From Blumeriella jaapii (Eukaryota; Ascomycota; Leotiomycetes; Helotiales; Drepanopezizaceae): 64,000 nt of DNA. Within the stretch, counting starts at the first letter, position 1. Each line of letters opens with the position of its first letter. Positions 47,247 through 59,593 of the stretch are shown one piece after another. The notes below the pieces were generated by a model that was not told where the DNA came from, searched no databases, and saw nothing but the letters and a program-made list of their open reading frames with translations. The stretch covers positions 496,001 to 560,000 of the forward strand of contig VWND01000005.1 of the NCBI GenBank assembly GCA_009599575.1, read 5' to 3'. The translations under genes and the position numbers were made by a program.

Positions 47247-48324
47247 TTCGAGGTTCCAAGAAAGCTCGAAGGCTGTCTAAAGAAACGAACACTTTGGGAG
47301 ATAGTGAGAGCATCTTGTACTCACTTACGAAGTGAAACATCAGCATTTTTCAACTCCTACTTGGGAATGAAGTCTACTCGGGTTGATAGTACACGCATGT
47401 TTAACTGGCTGGTTTACGCTCACATTCCTCGGAGCTCGTGGAAGACCTTCCGTTCGGTGCCATATGCGGCTCGAGGCTAATCCAATTGATGAGCGGCAAC
47501 AACAAGCGAGACTTCACACATAGAAATCGTTGTGTTCCAAGCGACGTTTGGGACCTATATTCAGGTCCCACGGTTTGTGAAATTTAAGATTAATATCAAA
47601 AGTCATACTACCTAGCACTAGAAAGAGATTCTATCGTGAAAGATGGAATCGTTGAAACTTGCGTTTGAAGATTGGAGATAATCGAAGCATGGGACTTTAC
47701 AGCTCCTAAGCTGGATCAGCTTTGTTGATGTTTACTTTCTTTCGTCTGCCGAAGGCGAAGCACAGACGGATATTCCAAAGAGGGGTATCGAGCTACTGCC
47801 AACCATGATCTTCCTCAACACAAAGGATTCTGTCTAAGGATGACGGAGGGGCTGAAATACGGATTGCACTCGGTCTCGAATCGGCGATAGAACATGCCAT
47901 GTCTCGCCAGCTATTCTTGCTCTCGCCAAGGTACTCTGCCTTACAGGTGTTTGAACGCCGCAACACTTGAGATCACGTTGAGAGGAACTGAGCCGCTGTT
48001 TGTATATGTGTGGGCAGATCAGCAGTGGGAGAAAAGCCGAAAAAGGGCAGCACTTGAAGCTAGCGCAAAGGAAAAAGCAAGCTATCTCGAAAGGTGTTTC
48101 TCCAGCTATTTCACTCCACGGGACGGTAGATGGATGAACGGAAGGATTGACGCATATTCAATGGACCCAAGTGAATGCGCTGGGCAAAAGAGAAAAACGA
48201 GCTGCAACTGAGATCTGATGAGCAATTGTCAGGGACCTAGACCCACGGCACAGAGATCGATGACATGTCGAAGATGAGGGCGAGTGAAAGGGGCAAATTC
48301 ATGAACGCATCGAATTTGAATGAC

Positions 48325-48346
48325 GAAAGAAAAAAAGAAGAAGAAA

Positions 48347-48413
<67 letters not shown>
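48325..48413. repeat. GAAA tetranucleotide microsatellite
   Basis: About 18 AAAG units, preceded by AAG/AGAA variants. Confidence 0.95.
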
Positions 48414-48414
<1 letters not shown>

Positions 48415-48733
48415 TAGAAAAAGCAACCGGCGATAATCGAAGAATTTGCACTTAGAATCCAAGATGTTTGCAGTATCAACAGTACAGTACTGTACTGTAA
48501 GTATGATGGATAGGGGAATGCGAGTTTGGAGGGGGAAACCCCTCGCCGCTCGGTTCATATGGGAGTGGATCTAGAAAAGTGTAATGATATGATATTGGGA
48601 CCCTTCAAGACCAGTGAGGAGACACACAGTGGGACAAAATTTTGTATAAAGATATTTGATGTATGAGGCTTTCGGCATGATATCAGATTAGAGACGGAGG
48701 TGGAGTAGGAGATTACTGCAGTGCAGTACAGTA

Positions 48734-48950
48734 AAAGTTGCTATGTAGTAAATAGTAGTAGACTTACCTCGTGAAGAGGAAAAACTACTTAGTAAGCAGT
48801 AGTAAATGTACCTTGTATGTATGTACTGTGGCGTGTATGTGGTGCAGTACAGAAGGGTGTGTGCACAGTGAAAGTTGCTAGAGTAATAAATAATAGGTGT
48901 ATCTCGTGAACATTGGTAATGCCGCTTAGTAAGCAGTGGTAAATGTACAA
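48734..48950. repeat. Diverged tandem duplication, offset about 137 bp
   Basis: AAAGTTGCTA starts at 48734 and again at 48871. Each is followed by similar CTCGTGAA, CTTAGTAAGCAGT and GTAAATGTAC blocks in the same order. Lies about 450-650 bases upstream of the EF-2 start. Confidence 0.75.
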
Positions 48951-49384
48951 TACTGTACAGTACATACAGTAGATAGTCTCCTGTAGTGTGCATGATATAA
49001 ACTAGGGCTGCAAGCCCTCGGGGTGTGTGTGGAACCGTTACCCGACGTGGGCCTAGTGCAATTGCCCCTCACCCGCTAATGTTTAACGACGAGCCCGACC
49101 GCCCCAACCCCACCGCCGCGCCCCGACAAGTTTCTGCATCTGCCACTCTTCCTCTTCTACTCCACCCTCCCCCTCCTCCATCGAAAGTACAGTACTTTAC
49201 TTTCGTTGCGCGCTTTGTCCGTCCTGGTCGTGTTCTGCGATCCAAGACAACGAAAATCTCAAGACAGACAGCTCATACTCGATCAGTGGCCGTTTCGCCC
49301 ACTCTCGAGATCCTGCATCCTATTGCGCCCCGGCGTACAGAAAAACTTCCTCCTTGATCAGCTTCGCGAAGCACCACCGCCACC

Positions 49385-52175
49385 ATGGTCAAGTAAGTCC
49401 AAGATCGATCTCCACGGCATCGGCCATGCAAAAACGCCTGCCGAATGGCTTGTTGCTGTTCGCAGACTCCGTCTCCGCGTGCTCGACGGCGGTCCTCGGC
49501 CGGGAAAAGACAACGCAGAGGCTAATATGTGTGTGCCATGCAGCTTCACCATCGAAGAGGTCCGCGCCTTGATGGACAAGGCGACGAACGTTCGTAACAT
49601 GTCCGTCATTGCCCACGTCGATCACGGAAAGTCCACCCTCACCGACTCCCTCCTCTCCAAGGCCGGTATTATCTCCGCAGCAAAGGCCGGTGACCAGCGA
49701 GCTACCGATACTCGTCAAGATGAACAGGAGCGCGGTATCACAATCAAGTCGACCGCTATCTCCCTGTACGGAAACCTTGAGAACGACGAAGACCTCAAGG
49801 ATATCGTTGGCCAGAAGACCAACGGCCGTGACTTCCTGATCAACTTGATCGATTCGCCCGGTCACGTTGATTTTTCCTCCGAAGTTACTGCTGCTCTCCG
49901 TGTCACTGACGGAGCCCTCGTGGTCGTCGATACCATTGAAGGTGTGTGCGTGCAAACCGAGACCGTTCTTCGCCAGGCTCTTGGTGAGCGTATTAAGCCC
50001 GTTGTTATCATCAACAAGGTCGACCGTGCTCTCCTCGAGTTGCAAGTTTCCAAGGAGGATCTGTACCAGTCCTTCTCGAGAACCATCGAGTCCGTGAACG
50101 TCGTTATCTCCACCTACTTCGACAAGACCCTTGGTGACGTGCAAGTCTACCCGTACAAGGGCACCGTTGCCTTCGGTTCCGGTCTTCACGGCTGGGCTTT
50201 CACCGTCCGTCAATTCGCTACGCGTTACGCCAAGAAGTTTGGTGTTGACAGAAATAAGATGATGGAGCGTCTGTGGGTATGTTGTCGTTCGTTCCCGGCG
50301 GAGGTCTCGCTTGCTAACAAATTTTCAGGGCGACAACTACTTCAACCCGCACACCAAGAAGTGGACCACCAAGTCTAGCCACGAGGGCAAGGAGTTGGAG
50401 CGTGCTTTCAACCAGTTTATCCTGGACCCTATTTTCCGTATCTTTAATGCCGTCATGAACTTCAAGAAGGATGAAATCCCAACTCTTCTCGAGAAGCTCG
50501 GCATCAAGCTCAGCGCTGATGACCGCGACAAGGAGGGCAAGCAGCTCCTGAAGGTCATCATGAGAACCTTCCTTCCCGCTGCCGATGCGCTTATGGAGAT
50601 GATGATTCTTCACTTGCCATCCCCAGTGACCGCCCAGAAGTACCGTGCCGAGACCCTCTACGAAGGTCCTCCTGATGATGAGGCCTGCACCGCTATCCGC
50701 GAATGCGATCCCAAGGGACCTCTCATGTTGTACGTCTCCAAGATGGTACCGACCTCCGATAAGGGCCGTTTCTACGCCTTTGGTCGTGTTTTCGCTGGTA
50801 CTGTCCGCTCTGGTCTCAAGGTCCGCATCCAGGGTCCCAACTACACCCCCGGCAAGAAGGATGATCTTTTCATCAAGGCCGTCCAACGTACCGTTCTCAT
50901 GATGGGCGGAAAGGTCGACCCTATCGACGATGTCCCCGCCGGTAACATTCTCGGCTTGGTTGGTATTGATCAATTCTTGTTGAAGTCCGGGACTCTCACC
51001 ACCAGCGATACTGCCCACAACTTGAAGGTCATGAAGTTCTCCGTCTCCCCCGTTGTGCAGCGTTCGGTCGAGGTCAAGAATGCTCAGGATCTCCCCAAGC
51101 TCGTCGAAGGTCTTAAGCGTCTCTCCAAGTCCGACCCCTGCGTTCTCACCATGATCACTGAATCGGGTGAGCACGTCGTCGCCGGTGCCGGTGAATTGCA
51201 CTTGGAAATTTGCTTGAAAGATCTCGAGGAAGACCACGCTGGTGTTCCTCTGCGCATCTCCGACCCTGTCGTTGCCTACCGTGAGACTGTCACCGAGAAG
51301 TCTAGCATGACTGCCCTGTCCAAGTCCCCTAACAAGCACAACCGTCTTTACATGATTGCTGAGCCCTTGGATGAAGAGCTTGCCAAGGAAATCGAAGCCG
51401 GAAAGATCTCTCCCCGTGACGATCTTAAGGCTCGTGCTCGTATCTTGGCCGACGACTTCGGTTGGGATGTTACCGATGCCCGTAAGATCTGGTGTTTCGG
51501 TCCAGATACCAGCGGTCCCAACTTGTTGGTTGATCAGACCAAGGCCGTTCAATACCTCAACGAAATCAAGGATTCCGTCGTCTCTGGTTTCCAATGGGCT
51601 TCTCGCGAAGGACCCGTTGCCGAAGAGCCAATGAGAAGTTGCCGATTCAACATTATGGATGTCACCCTCCACGCCGATGCCATTCATCGTGGTGGTGGAC
51701 AACTTATCCCAACTGCTCGTCGTGTCCTTTACGCCTCTGCTCTCCTTGCCACACCTGCTCTTCAAGAGCCCGTCTTCTTGGTTGAGATTCAAGTGCCTGA
51801 GTCTGCTATGGGTGGTGTTTACGGTGTCTTGACCAGACGTAGAGGTCACGTCTTTAACGAGGAGCAACGTCCAGGAACCCCTCTTTTCACCATCAAGGCC
51901 TACCTTCCAGTCATGGAGTCTTTCGGTTTCAACGCCGATCTTCGCTCGCACACCTCTGGCCAGGCTTTCCCTCAGCTTGTCTTCGACCATTGGCAAATTC
52001 TCCCCGGTGGATCCCCTCTTGATGGCACCTCCAAGGTTGGTGGCATTGTCCAGGAAATGCGTAAGCGCAAGGGTCTCAAGATCGAGGTTCCCGGTGTTGA
52101 GAACGTAAGTCGATTTACATCCGAGTCCAGCCAAGACGGTGCTAACCATATCCACAGTACTACGACAAGCTATAG
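49385..52175 (+). CDS. EFT2: Translation elongation factor 2
   Basis: 844-aa GTPase that moves tRNAs and mRNA through the ribosome after each peptide bond. Exons are 49385-49392 (8 bases), 49544-50276, 50329-52104 and 52158-52175 (YYDKL and stop). Phases are consistent and the tiny first and last exons are needed to complete the conserved ends. G-motifs are [17 protein letters not shown] and NKVD. The diphthamide loop [13 protein letters not shown] keeps the His that is modified and that ADP-ribosylating agents recognise in other species. The length matches yeast EF-2 (842). Codon use is strongly C-ending, as expected for a highly expressed gene. The 2 kb upstream hold several repeats. Confidence 0.98.
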
Positions 52176-52730
52176 ATGCATCCCAGCTCACCGGATAGAT
52201 TTCCTCCTCGCATCTCTCCTGCGTTGCATCTACCTCTACTACGAAAGATTGTCAGCGGTTCCCTCCGTCGCAGATCACGACTTCTATGACAAAAGTACAG
52301 ACTCGGCATTGATCGAAGGGCTTGGATGGTGGTCGGCCTTAAAAGTACGCTGGCACACGACGTGATATCTCTTGATGCTTTTCGCGCGTTGCTTGAGTTC
52401 AGTTGGCACGTCGGGTTTTCATGTATGTAGCATGAGAATTGAAAGATATGGAAAGCATCTGACTTGGGATTGGACATTGTGTGACATGAAATGTGCCCTG
52501 CTTCTTGAGACAATTCTCTTGGGAGTTCCCACCGACACATGCCATCGCACTTGCGTTCTTTTTACCGACAATGATTTCAACACACAAGTGGCCGGAATTG
52601 CGCCACATAAGGTGGGTAGGTAGGATAGAAACACAGCTTGACGCCATCCTCAAATGGAGACTTTTCGTACATCCCAACTCCTGTCGAATCACCCACACCC
52701 ATAATCCACCCCCCCCACCGCCCATCCATC
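52176..52730. other. Convergent 3' intergenic region
   Basis: About 555 bp between the EF-2 and AIM41 stops. A C-rich stretch near 52700-52735 was noted. No gene is supported. Confidence 0.6.
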
Positions 52731-53433
52731 CTACCCCTGTGACGCCATCATACACTGCCTCACGAGCCTCGCCACATCATTCTTGTCGACATGCTTCTCG
52801 CCCAACACGTCGGGCGCAAACAGCCTCTTCAGCACCTCGCCCTGCCTCAGATCCTTCACCTCGCCGTCGCCCTTCAACTCGTCGAGCACGCGGCGCACGA
52901 CGGCGCGGAGCTCGTCGTCGGGCATGCGGGGCACGGCGCGCGTGTACTCCTCCATGACGGCGGCCTGGGCCTCCTCCTTGCCGGCCAGGTCCGGGCGGCC
53001 GTTCTGGGCGAACTCGGCGGCGGCGGCGCGCGCGGCGGCCGTCGACTTGCGCAGCAGCGCGAGCACCTGCGCGTCGCTGCGGATGGGGCGCGCCGTCTTG
53101 GACGCGTTGAGCGACTGCGAAAGCAGCGCGCGCAGCACCGCGAGACGCGCGCTGTCTTTGGCTACCATGGCGGCTTTCATGTCTTGCCTGGAGGGGGGGA
53201 GGGGAGCCGCTGTTAGCGTCGATGTTGTGATGCTGGGAAGGGGGAGAGAGGAGAGGAGAGGAGAGGAGGGGAGAGGAGAGGGAGAGGAGAGGAGAGGAGG
53301 GGAGGCACCGGATCTTGAGGAGCAGTGGGGGCGTGGTGGTGGTGCTTGTGCTTGTGCTTGTCGTGCCTGTGCCTGTGCTGTAGCTGCAGCGGGCGCAGAG
53401 GCGCGAGGCGCGGAGCATTGCGCGGGCGTTCAT
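52731..53433 (-). CDS. AIM41: Mitochondrial AIM41 / GatB-YqeY domain protein
   Basis: 193-aa protein of the GatB/YqeY family, exons 53433-53309 and 53187-52731. The first exon is a basic, Ser/Thr-rich mitochondrial presequence (ARAMLRASRLCARCSYS). The YqeY domain begins RQDMKAAMVAKDSARLAVLR, continues with ALLRKSTAAA, and ends with EVLKRLF and VARLVRQCM. Family knowledge: yeast Aim41 is mitochondrial and of unsettled function; YqeY proteins resemble the tail domain of GatB, which helps charge Gln-tRNA. The 121-base intron is almost pure purine repeat. Confidence 0.88.
53241..53305. repeat. Purine GGAGA repeat in AIM41 intron
   Basis: About a dozen GGAGA/GAGGA units fill most of the AIM41 intron. 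Confidence 0.85.
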
Positions 53434-54063
53434 CGTGTTGTCGTGTCGCGTCTTGTTTCTTTCTCCCTTGCTCTCTGTCGGTGCTTTCCTGGCCGGCGGC
53501 GATGGATGGTGGAACACTTCCAACCGCGATGCTTCGGGCGGTGGTGGTGCTGAAGCTCGAGATCGTCCGTATAAATTTATTTGCCCAGCTAGCTGTCCGA
53601 GCTCATCCGATGCACCACCGCCAAGACCGTCGTCCCTCGCCCTTCTCCATCTGCGATGCCGTTGCAGAACATACAGCACAGTACCTAAGGTAGCTAGCTA
53701 CCTACTGTGCTATACTTACTGTACGGTGGGATCTGGTCGGCAGCTGCTGCTCGAGATCTACATCTCGCCGTGATGGGCGACAGTCGCACGCGGGGGTTTT
53801 CATTGGCGAGGTGAGGGAGGGCTGGAGCACGCATACCAATCGGCGCGAGACGGACGACTGTTACACGATTCGAGGCGAGAGAGAAGGCAGCAGCTGCTCG
53901 TGTCCAGGACCGTTGGAGCCGAAGGCAGAGCGTGAGGAACGTCGGCGCCTGGCGTCTTTCAGCCAACCTCTCTCTCGCATTCCCGCTTCCTCCCACATCT
54001 CACCCAGTCAATCCACCAGGGCCTCTCGGCGTCCCTCATCCAGTTGCCAGCACCATCGCTGCC
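53434..54063. promoter_or_regulatory. Shared upstream region, AIM41 and the 54-kb gene
   Basis: About 630 bp between divergent starts. It contains a TAGCTAGCTACC palindrome at 53691-53703 and a TACTGTAC element near 53713-53724. Confidence 0.4.
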
Positions 54064-54699
54064 ATGGCCGCATTGCCGCCCTCACCGTCGAGGTTCGCCC
54101 TCCAGGCCTCGCCTCGCCTGCTCGACCTCCCCGACGAGGACGCCCAGCGCGGCCGCAAACGTCGCCGCTCGTCGGCCCTCGACCCCCCCATGCACGTCAC
54201 GTCGAACGGGAGCACGACGCTCCGCGGCCGCGGCCGCCATCGCTCCCCGACTCCGCCCGCGCCGGAGCTGGTCGCCTCGTCGCCGGGCGCTAGACGGGAC
54301 GGAGGACGCGAGCCTGAGGACGCGGAGCGCAGGGAGACGAGCCCGGGGAAGAAGTATCAGAAGACGGATCTCACGGCCGGGATGGGGCACAGGCTGGTGG
54401 GCGGGGGCGGGAGCGGGGCGGCGTGGGCCGGGAGTGTGAGGACGGAGAAGGGGAGGAGGAGCCAGAGCTTGAGTCGGAGTCGGGAGAGGAGGGGCGTGAG
54501 GGAGGGAGAGGGGGAGGGGGAGGGGGCGGGGGAGTGGGGGATGGGACTTGGAAATCCGAAGTTGAGGAGGAGACAGAGGACGAGGACGAGGAGCCGGAGT
54601 CATGGGCGGAGGGGCGTTGAGCGAGGCGGCGCTGGTGCGGGGGAGCAGGACGGCAGTTCTGGCGAGGAGAGCGAGCTTGCTGTTTCTTTCGAGAAGTGA
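54064..54699 (+). CDS. Low-complexity basic protein, unknown function
   Basis: Not recognised. 211-aa intron-less frame from ATG 54064. It is rich in Arg, Gly, Ser and Glu, with RGRKRRRSS (possible nuclear signal), GRGRHRSPTPPAP and RSRSHGRR repeats. It looks like a disordered nuclear or RNA-associated protein. The conserved-looking start ALPPSPSRFALQ, with LLDLPDEDAQ, resembles small fungal proteins, but I cannot name the family. The strong GC bias can produce long open frames by chance, so confidence is moderate. Confidence 0.5.
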   Translation: MAALPPSPSRFALQASPRLLDLPDEDAQRGRKRRRSSALDPPMHVTSNGSTTLRGRGRHRSPTPPAPELVASSPGARRDGGREPEDAERRETSPGKKYQKTDLTAGMGHRLVGGGGSGAAWAGSVRTEKGRRSQSLSRSRERRGVREGEGEGEGAGEWGMGLGNPKLRRRQRTRTRSRSHGRRGVERGGAGAGEQDGSSGEESELAVSFEK

Positions 54700-55117
54700 C
54701 AGATGGTGGCGGCTGGGTTTTCCCCAGGCGGCTCGACGATGTCTCATGGCATCAACGCGGCCGGTAACGAGATGATGAGAAATGACACGGGAATTGATTC
54801 GGCTGGATCCGATTCTGCGCTGCTCTGAGGTGGCCATCTGTCTCCCCCTTCGGCGCTCTCTGACTTCGACTGTGGGATGGGCAGCCTACCCCCTACTCAG
54901 TGCTCCATCCTCCGCTGAGCAGGCAGCTGTGCACGAGATTCACTGTCTTCATTCACACCATGCATGCACCTGAGAAACGGCTCCGGTTGAAGAGAAAAGA
55001 ACAGCCAGCACCAGCGCTTCATGTTACGGTGCGGTGGTGAGCTGTGTGCACGAAACGAAACGCCTTTGCCCAACGTCTCGATGATGGGATGTGATCTTCT
55101 GTAGCCTAGGTAGTCAC

Positions 55118-55160
55118 CGATTGTACAGTACAGCACTGTACTGTACCGTACAGTGCTGCC
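55118..55160. repeat. GTAC palindrome cluster
   Basis: Near-perfect inverted repeat with TGTACAGTACAGCACTG mirrored by TGTACCGTACAGTGCTG. A related element lies at 55512-55536. Confidence 0.75.
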
Positions 55161-56151
55161 CTCAAAATCGTAAGCACGGCCTGCTGGTCTGGGACAGACA
55201 TCTTTTCCTCTCTTCTCTTTCTTTGCAACATACGTGGGGGGGAAAAGAGCGAGGGGTGGGTTCTGCCGCGGCAGATGGGTTTGGTAATAGCAGAGAGGGG
55301 ACTGGGCTGGAGATGACAGATGAGGGAAATGGAGTTCGCTATCCTGAGATTCAGAGGCGTGGTGTAGGTTTGCGAGAAAGGGATTGCTGGTTTTCTTGAA
55401 GAGCGTTTTCCGCTTGGAAACCAGATAGGAAGATGTGCGTGGTTCCGACGCATCGGCTTCAAGGGGAAGCCATAGGCAAAGCGTTGGGGCTGTGACACGA
55501 GTGTCGCTCTTGTACAGTATTGTACTGTACAGCACTGCAACTCACCGATCGATGGCATTTTAACGATTCCTGTGTTGTACCGTCCGTACCTTGCGAGATT
55601 GGCTGTCTGCAAATTTTGATATGCCACTTGCAAGGCCTGAAGGTTTGTAAGAGGCACAGGTTAAAGGCGTAGGTAGGTACTGTAGGTCCAAAGCAACGGC
55701 ACCGAACAAGAGGAGAAGCACAACACTAGTGCCCTCAACCAGGACCATCGAAGCTTTTCTCGTGGTCAACGTTCTTTGGCTCTCGCGCGCCGTGCCGGCC
55801 AATCACAACATCGGTTGCAGGGCGTGTGGACAGTCACTAGGATCGGGTGAATCACTCGCGTGGCTCGTATCTGCAAGTCATGATCATCCCGACGCGACGT
55901 TGTTCGTCTGGCGGTTCTCGCTTGGTGGACTGACAGCTCGGCAGACGGCTCGATGGAGAGATGGAGATCGTGGAATGGACGGAAGAAAGGGAGAGGATGT
56001 CCTTGTGTATGTACGGTCCTGTTGTACGGTGCTGAGAGAAGCTACAGTACTGAGGAAGCTATAGTACTGCACCACGACTATCAGACATCTTTAGCACTTG
56101 CTAGTCGCTGACACGGAAATTCTCCGATCCGCACACGGTACATCTATCTGT

Positions 56152-56226
56152 GTGTACTGCACTGTATGTACAGTATGTATACAGTATGTACAGTACTGTA
56201 TGTACAGTACGTGTACAGTACATTGC
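56152..56226. repeat. GTAC palindrome cluster
   Basis: Six to eight TATGTACAGTA-type units in a row, the densest cluster in the window. Confidence 0.9.
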
Positions 56227-56709
56227 ACAGCACTTGAGGCCACTTTCAGCTTCGTCTTCTAGAACCGTTCGAATGGAGAAGATGCACGTGAGGAAAAAGG
56301 TACCGACCGCGAACAACCTTTTCCACGGGCTGAAGGAAGCGAGCCTCCCCGCGCGCTTTCGGCCTTTCCAGTATGTGGGTTTCTTCTGGCACCGGCGGCC
56401 AGATCCAGAGTCGGTTTACGAGGTCCAGTCCTGTACAGTACAGTACCATCGCATCACGGATCACACTTCCCGTACTGACATGCGGCGAGCAGGGCGCGTG
56501 GTCACCTTGGGATTGTAGACATGGTGGTGATCGGTCGGTAGGTAGATAGATATAGGGAGATACTGTAGATACTGTAGATACCTAGATAGAGTCGCTCCCG
56601 GCAGAATGTAAACAAAGTCGCAGGCCCCCATCTTCTGATGAGTCTCGAAGGTGAAGATACCGTCAGCACCGTACACGGCAGCAGATGGAAGAAGCCAATG
56701 GGGAGATAT

Positions 56710-56761
56710 CTTGATCGTGATCGTGATCCTGATCCTGATCTCCATCTTGATCTCCATCTTG
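56710..56761. repeat. GATCNT hexamer repeat
   Basis: TGATCG, TGATCC and TGATCTCCATCT units across about 52 bp. Confidence 0.8.
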
Positions 56762-57864
56762 CTCGGCAGGAGTTGGCTTCCAGTATTCTTCGTCCCGAGC
56801 AGGTCAGGTCAGCAAGGAGGAGGATCCGGGCCGAGCGACAGCACCCTCCTCGACAGCACTTTCCTCCTTCCGCACTTGCCAGCCTCGACATCGCAACAAC
56901 ATCAACGCAAACTCTTCCTCCCAGTGCGACGACAACTCGTCGACATCTCATCGCGACTCTCTTCATCGTGGTGGCACGCCGCGTCTGCGGCCCCCGTCTC
57001 TCTCGCCGACCCAGGTCGCGGTGGACGACGACCTTCGGCGCCTCGAAAGGGACGACGCTCGCCCGCCCGCAAGCAACCACACCAGACGACGGCGTCTCAC
57101 GCTCCATCTCGGGGCCATGGCCTCGAGCAGACTCCCGTCCCAGCCGGCATGTGGGGTGGATCGTGTCTCACGTCTGCCAATCCGCCCATCCACGACTGAG
57201 TCTTGACGTCTTCCTCGAGCGGGTGTGGACCTCACCACGCGAAGACCGTCCAGTCGACGTCGTCCCGGGCCACGGGTAACGCCATCGCATCGCAGACCGT
57301 CCTCCCGTGGTGACACACGTGTGTAACACCATGATCCGTGACGGACAGCAAGCAGCGGGGCCTGCCAGACCACGCAAAGCAAAGCTCAGAGCAGAGGCAG
57401 CTGGGAGTCGTGCGGATCACCTCCACGGGACCGCGCACCACATCAGATGGGCCCAGCCGTGCTTCAGAACACCACCGGTAAGAAAGCCGTCGAGGTGAGC
57501 AATCACTCGACCGCGTAAACCGAAATGCTCTCGACGGTCGGCGGCAAGGTGCTGATGGCTGTTGTGCGCAACGCTTCTCGACCATGCCTTCGCTGACAGG
57601 ATAGTGCAGACGGGCATTCGCTATCATTACGTTCACCTCGAGCACCCAGGGTCTACAGAATCCGCCCCACGTACTCGCTTCCTCTGATCATCGCGTCCAG
57701 TTGGTCACCACAGGTGGACGGAAGAAAACCAATCCGAATCCAAACAGGAGTCGAAAGAGGAACGCGGTCGTCGTCATCGCGCCTCCGACCTCGAACCATT
57801 TGCGTGCTCGAAAATCGACCGCCGTCACACCATCCAACGTCAAGACCCCATTCCTTCGTGGAGG

Positions 57865-59593
57865 TCATCGTATAGAGCGAGATTTGCGCCCGATGCAGAC
57901 GTAAAGTGGGAAGTAGGCCTACAACAACACATCAACAACGGTACGGCTTCGGTAGTGAGGGACAGGACTACCTTGAATGCTGGATCGTCTGCCTCCAGGC
58001 GTGCTTGCGCTATGAGCAACTGAACGTCTTGAATAGGCATGCTGGGACGACGACGTCAGTTGGTCCACACGATGTGTAGGAGGAGCTTTTCTCTCTCGGA
58101 ATCTTACCCCAGTCTCTCGGTGAGGGTAGAGCGCCAGCGACGAGAGCATTCTCTGGACATTCTCGCGATTGGCGGTTCCAATCGCGTGATCTCTCTGATC
58201 TCGAGACCAGCCACATGTGGGAAGTTGTATCATTCGATGCTCAATGTCGACGAACCCAGCCTGTCTCATCATGTCCGAGAGCCTCAGCGGCACTCGTGGG
58301 TCTTTCAAACCGTCCATGCTTTCGAGATACCGAGCACTCCATCGTCTCAAGGCATGATCTTGTGTTCAGACGTTAGCAATCTCAGAAGAGCCCGACAATT
58401 CGCGAGAACCCACCTTCCGTCAATGTTCCATTATCCGATTGGACATTGAGATATACCTCGACCATCTGGGTCCAGCCACCTGGCCTGACTACCCGGTGTA
58501 TGTCACGGAGGTATTGCGTCCATCTGTTGACATGGATTCCTCCGGCGACCATACGAGAGTGCACCAAGTCGAAGTTGTGGGCCGGAAACGCGAACCTGGA
58601 CCACCTCTTCAATCACAGCGTTCTCTGTGACCCGTAGGACGAGGTTTCTCACCTTCGATTCAGATCGTCGACTTGTAGATAGAGATTCTCCGGCACTTCT
58701 TCCGGCTGCATCATTGGGTTTATATCGATGCCCAGGACCTATTGCCATCGATTTGGATTAGCATGTGCAACTTACAGAGAAGCCATGTTCATTGGATCGC
58801 GCTTCAGCCTCCACGGATGTCAATGCTCCTCAGGCCAGCCGTATCTCGACGTCGATACGAAATACCACAGGCTGTCGCACCTTCAACTTTGAGAGAAAGG
58901 TCGCTACCCCAGAAGCTCACCTCACACCTTGGATACTGTTCGGCAACTTCGCTTGCCCAGGCCCCGGTTCCGTGTCCACAATCCAGTATACGTCGGGGTC
59001 GATTCAAGGGGGGGAAGATCAGTCGGCCGTCGAACACACGATTAAGAACGTTGTGGAAGATGTCGAGACGCTCGATTTCGTACTGCTTTTAGTTAGCTTG
59101 TGCTATACCTCACAAGAAGCATAACAGTGTGGCTTTCATCATCGATGGGCCAGGTAGGTGCTGTTGTTGATAGCGTACGACTGGTACTCCCGGTTGTGGT
59201 GCCTCTCTGTTTCGAAAAAGCTGTTGTCAACAGCGATCTGGTTATAGTCAGCGCCGATACCAGTCTCTCCGCAAAATCTCTGAGTCCGATTCTGTGTCAC
59301 CAAGTGGTTCGCACGCAAAGAATTTGTCAGTCATCATCTATGCTGTTACATCTGACCTCGAGTGCAATTTCCACTACACAAACTGCGAGAAGCCTCAGCC
59401 CATCCCCGTCGAGCGTCGCGTGGGGGGTCAACTGAAGAAGCCATCGCTTCCCAACATGCTGCTTCAAGTCCGTGGTAGTCTTGGGACTTTTGCAGTCGGC
59501 TCGAAGCTTGTAAGAAAGATTGTTGTTTACGTACTGTTCCTTCTTCTGGATTTCTGCGCGCTTGTTAGCATCCTCTAGGTCGCTTGCTGACAA
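57865..59593 (-). CDS. LaeA-like SAM-dependent methyltransferase (frame-broken 5' part)
   Basis: Class I methyltransferase of the fungal TAM/LaeA-like group. Clear exons (minus strand) encode ERLDIFHNVLNRVFDGRLIF with RRILDCGHGTGAWASEVAEQ (SAM motif I), then VLGIDINPMMQPEEVPENLY, then NFDLVHSRMVAGG and VVRPGGWTQMVE, then DPRVPLRLSDMMRQAGF, then IQDVQLLIAQARLEADD. The last exon reads AYFPLYVCIGRKSRSIR, stop at 57865-57867. Further upstream, an open stretch (about 59,300-59,140) reads REYQSYAINNSTYLA, then IDDE in another frame; a few bases seem to be missing at about 59,140. The first exon is uncertain (SASDLEDANKRAEIQKK near 59,590 has no ATG). LaeA relatives often regulate or tailor secondary metabolism; no cluster is visible here. 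Confidence 0.7.

Larger units (their letters stand above)
47247..49384. other. Intergenic region upstream of EF-2 and of the Cys-rich gene
   Basis: About 2.1 kb. It holds a GAAA microsatellite (48325-48413), several GTAC palindromes (48478-48500, 48718-48734, 48840-48852, 48946-48968, 49186-49200) and a diverged tandem duplication (48734-48950). One open frame (47894-48211) has no recognisable similarity. Confidence 0.55.
54700..57864. other. Gene-poor, GTAC-palindrome-rich region
   Basis: About 3.2 kb. GTAC clusters lie at 55118-55160, 55512-55536, 56008-56070, 56152-56226, 56427-56446 and 56560-56583, and GATCNT repeats at 56710-56761. Open frames up to about 210 codons (56638-57279) appear on both strands in GC-rich DNA, but none has a recognisable domain. 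Confidence 0.5.

Noticed and set aside
47894..48211. 105-codon frame with a charged helix-like stretch
   Set aside because: No recognisable family and no clear gene context. A remnant is possible but not supported.
50314..52191. 625-codon open frame opposite EF-2
   Set aside because: It mirrors the strongly C-ending codon use of EF-2 on the other strand. It has no domain, and EF-2 is certain.
56638..57279. 213-codon frame in the gene-poor region
   Set aside because: Begins in a GATCNT repeat and overlaps several equally open frames on both strands; likely chance in GC-rich DNA.
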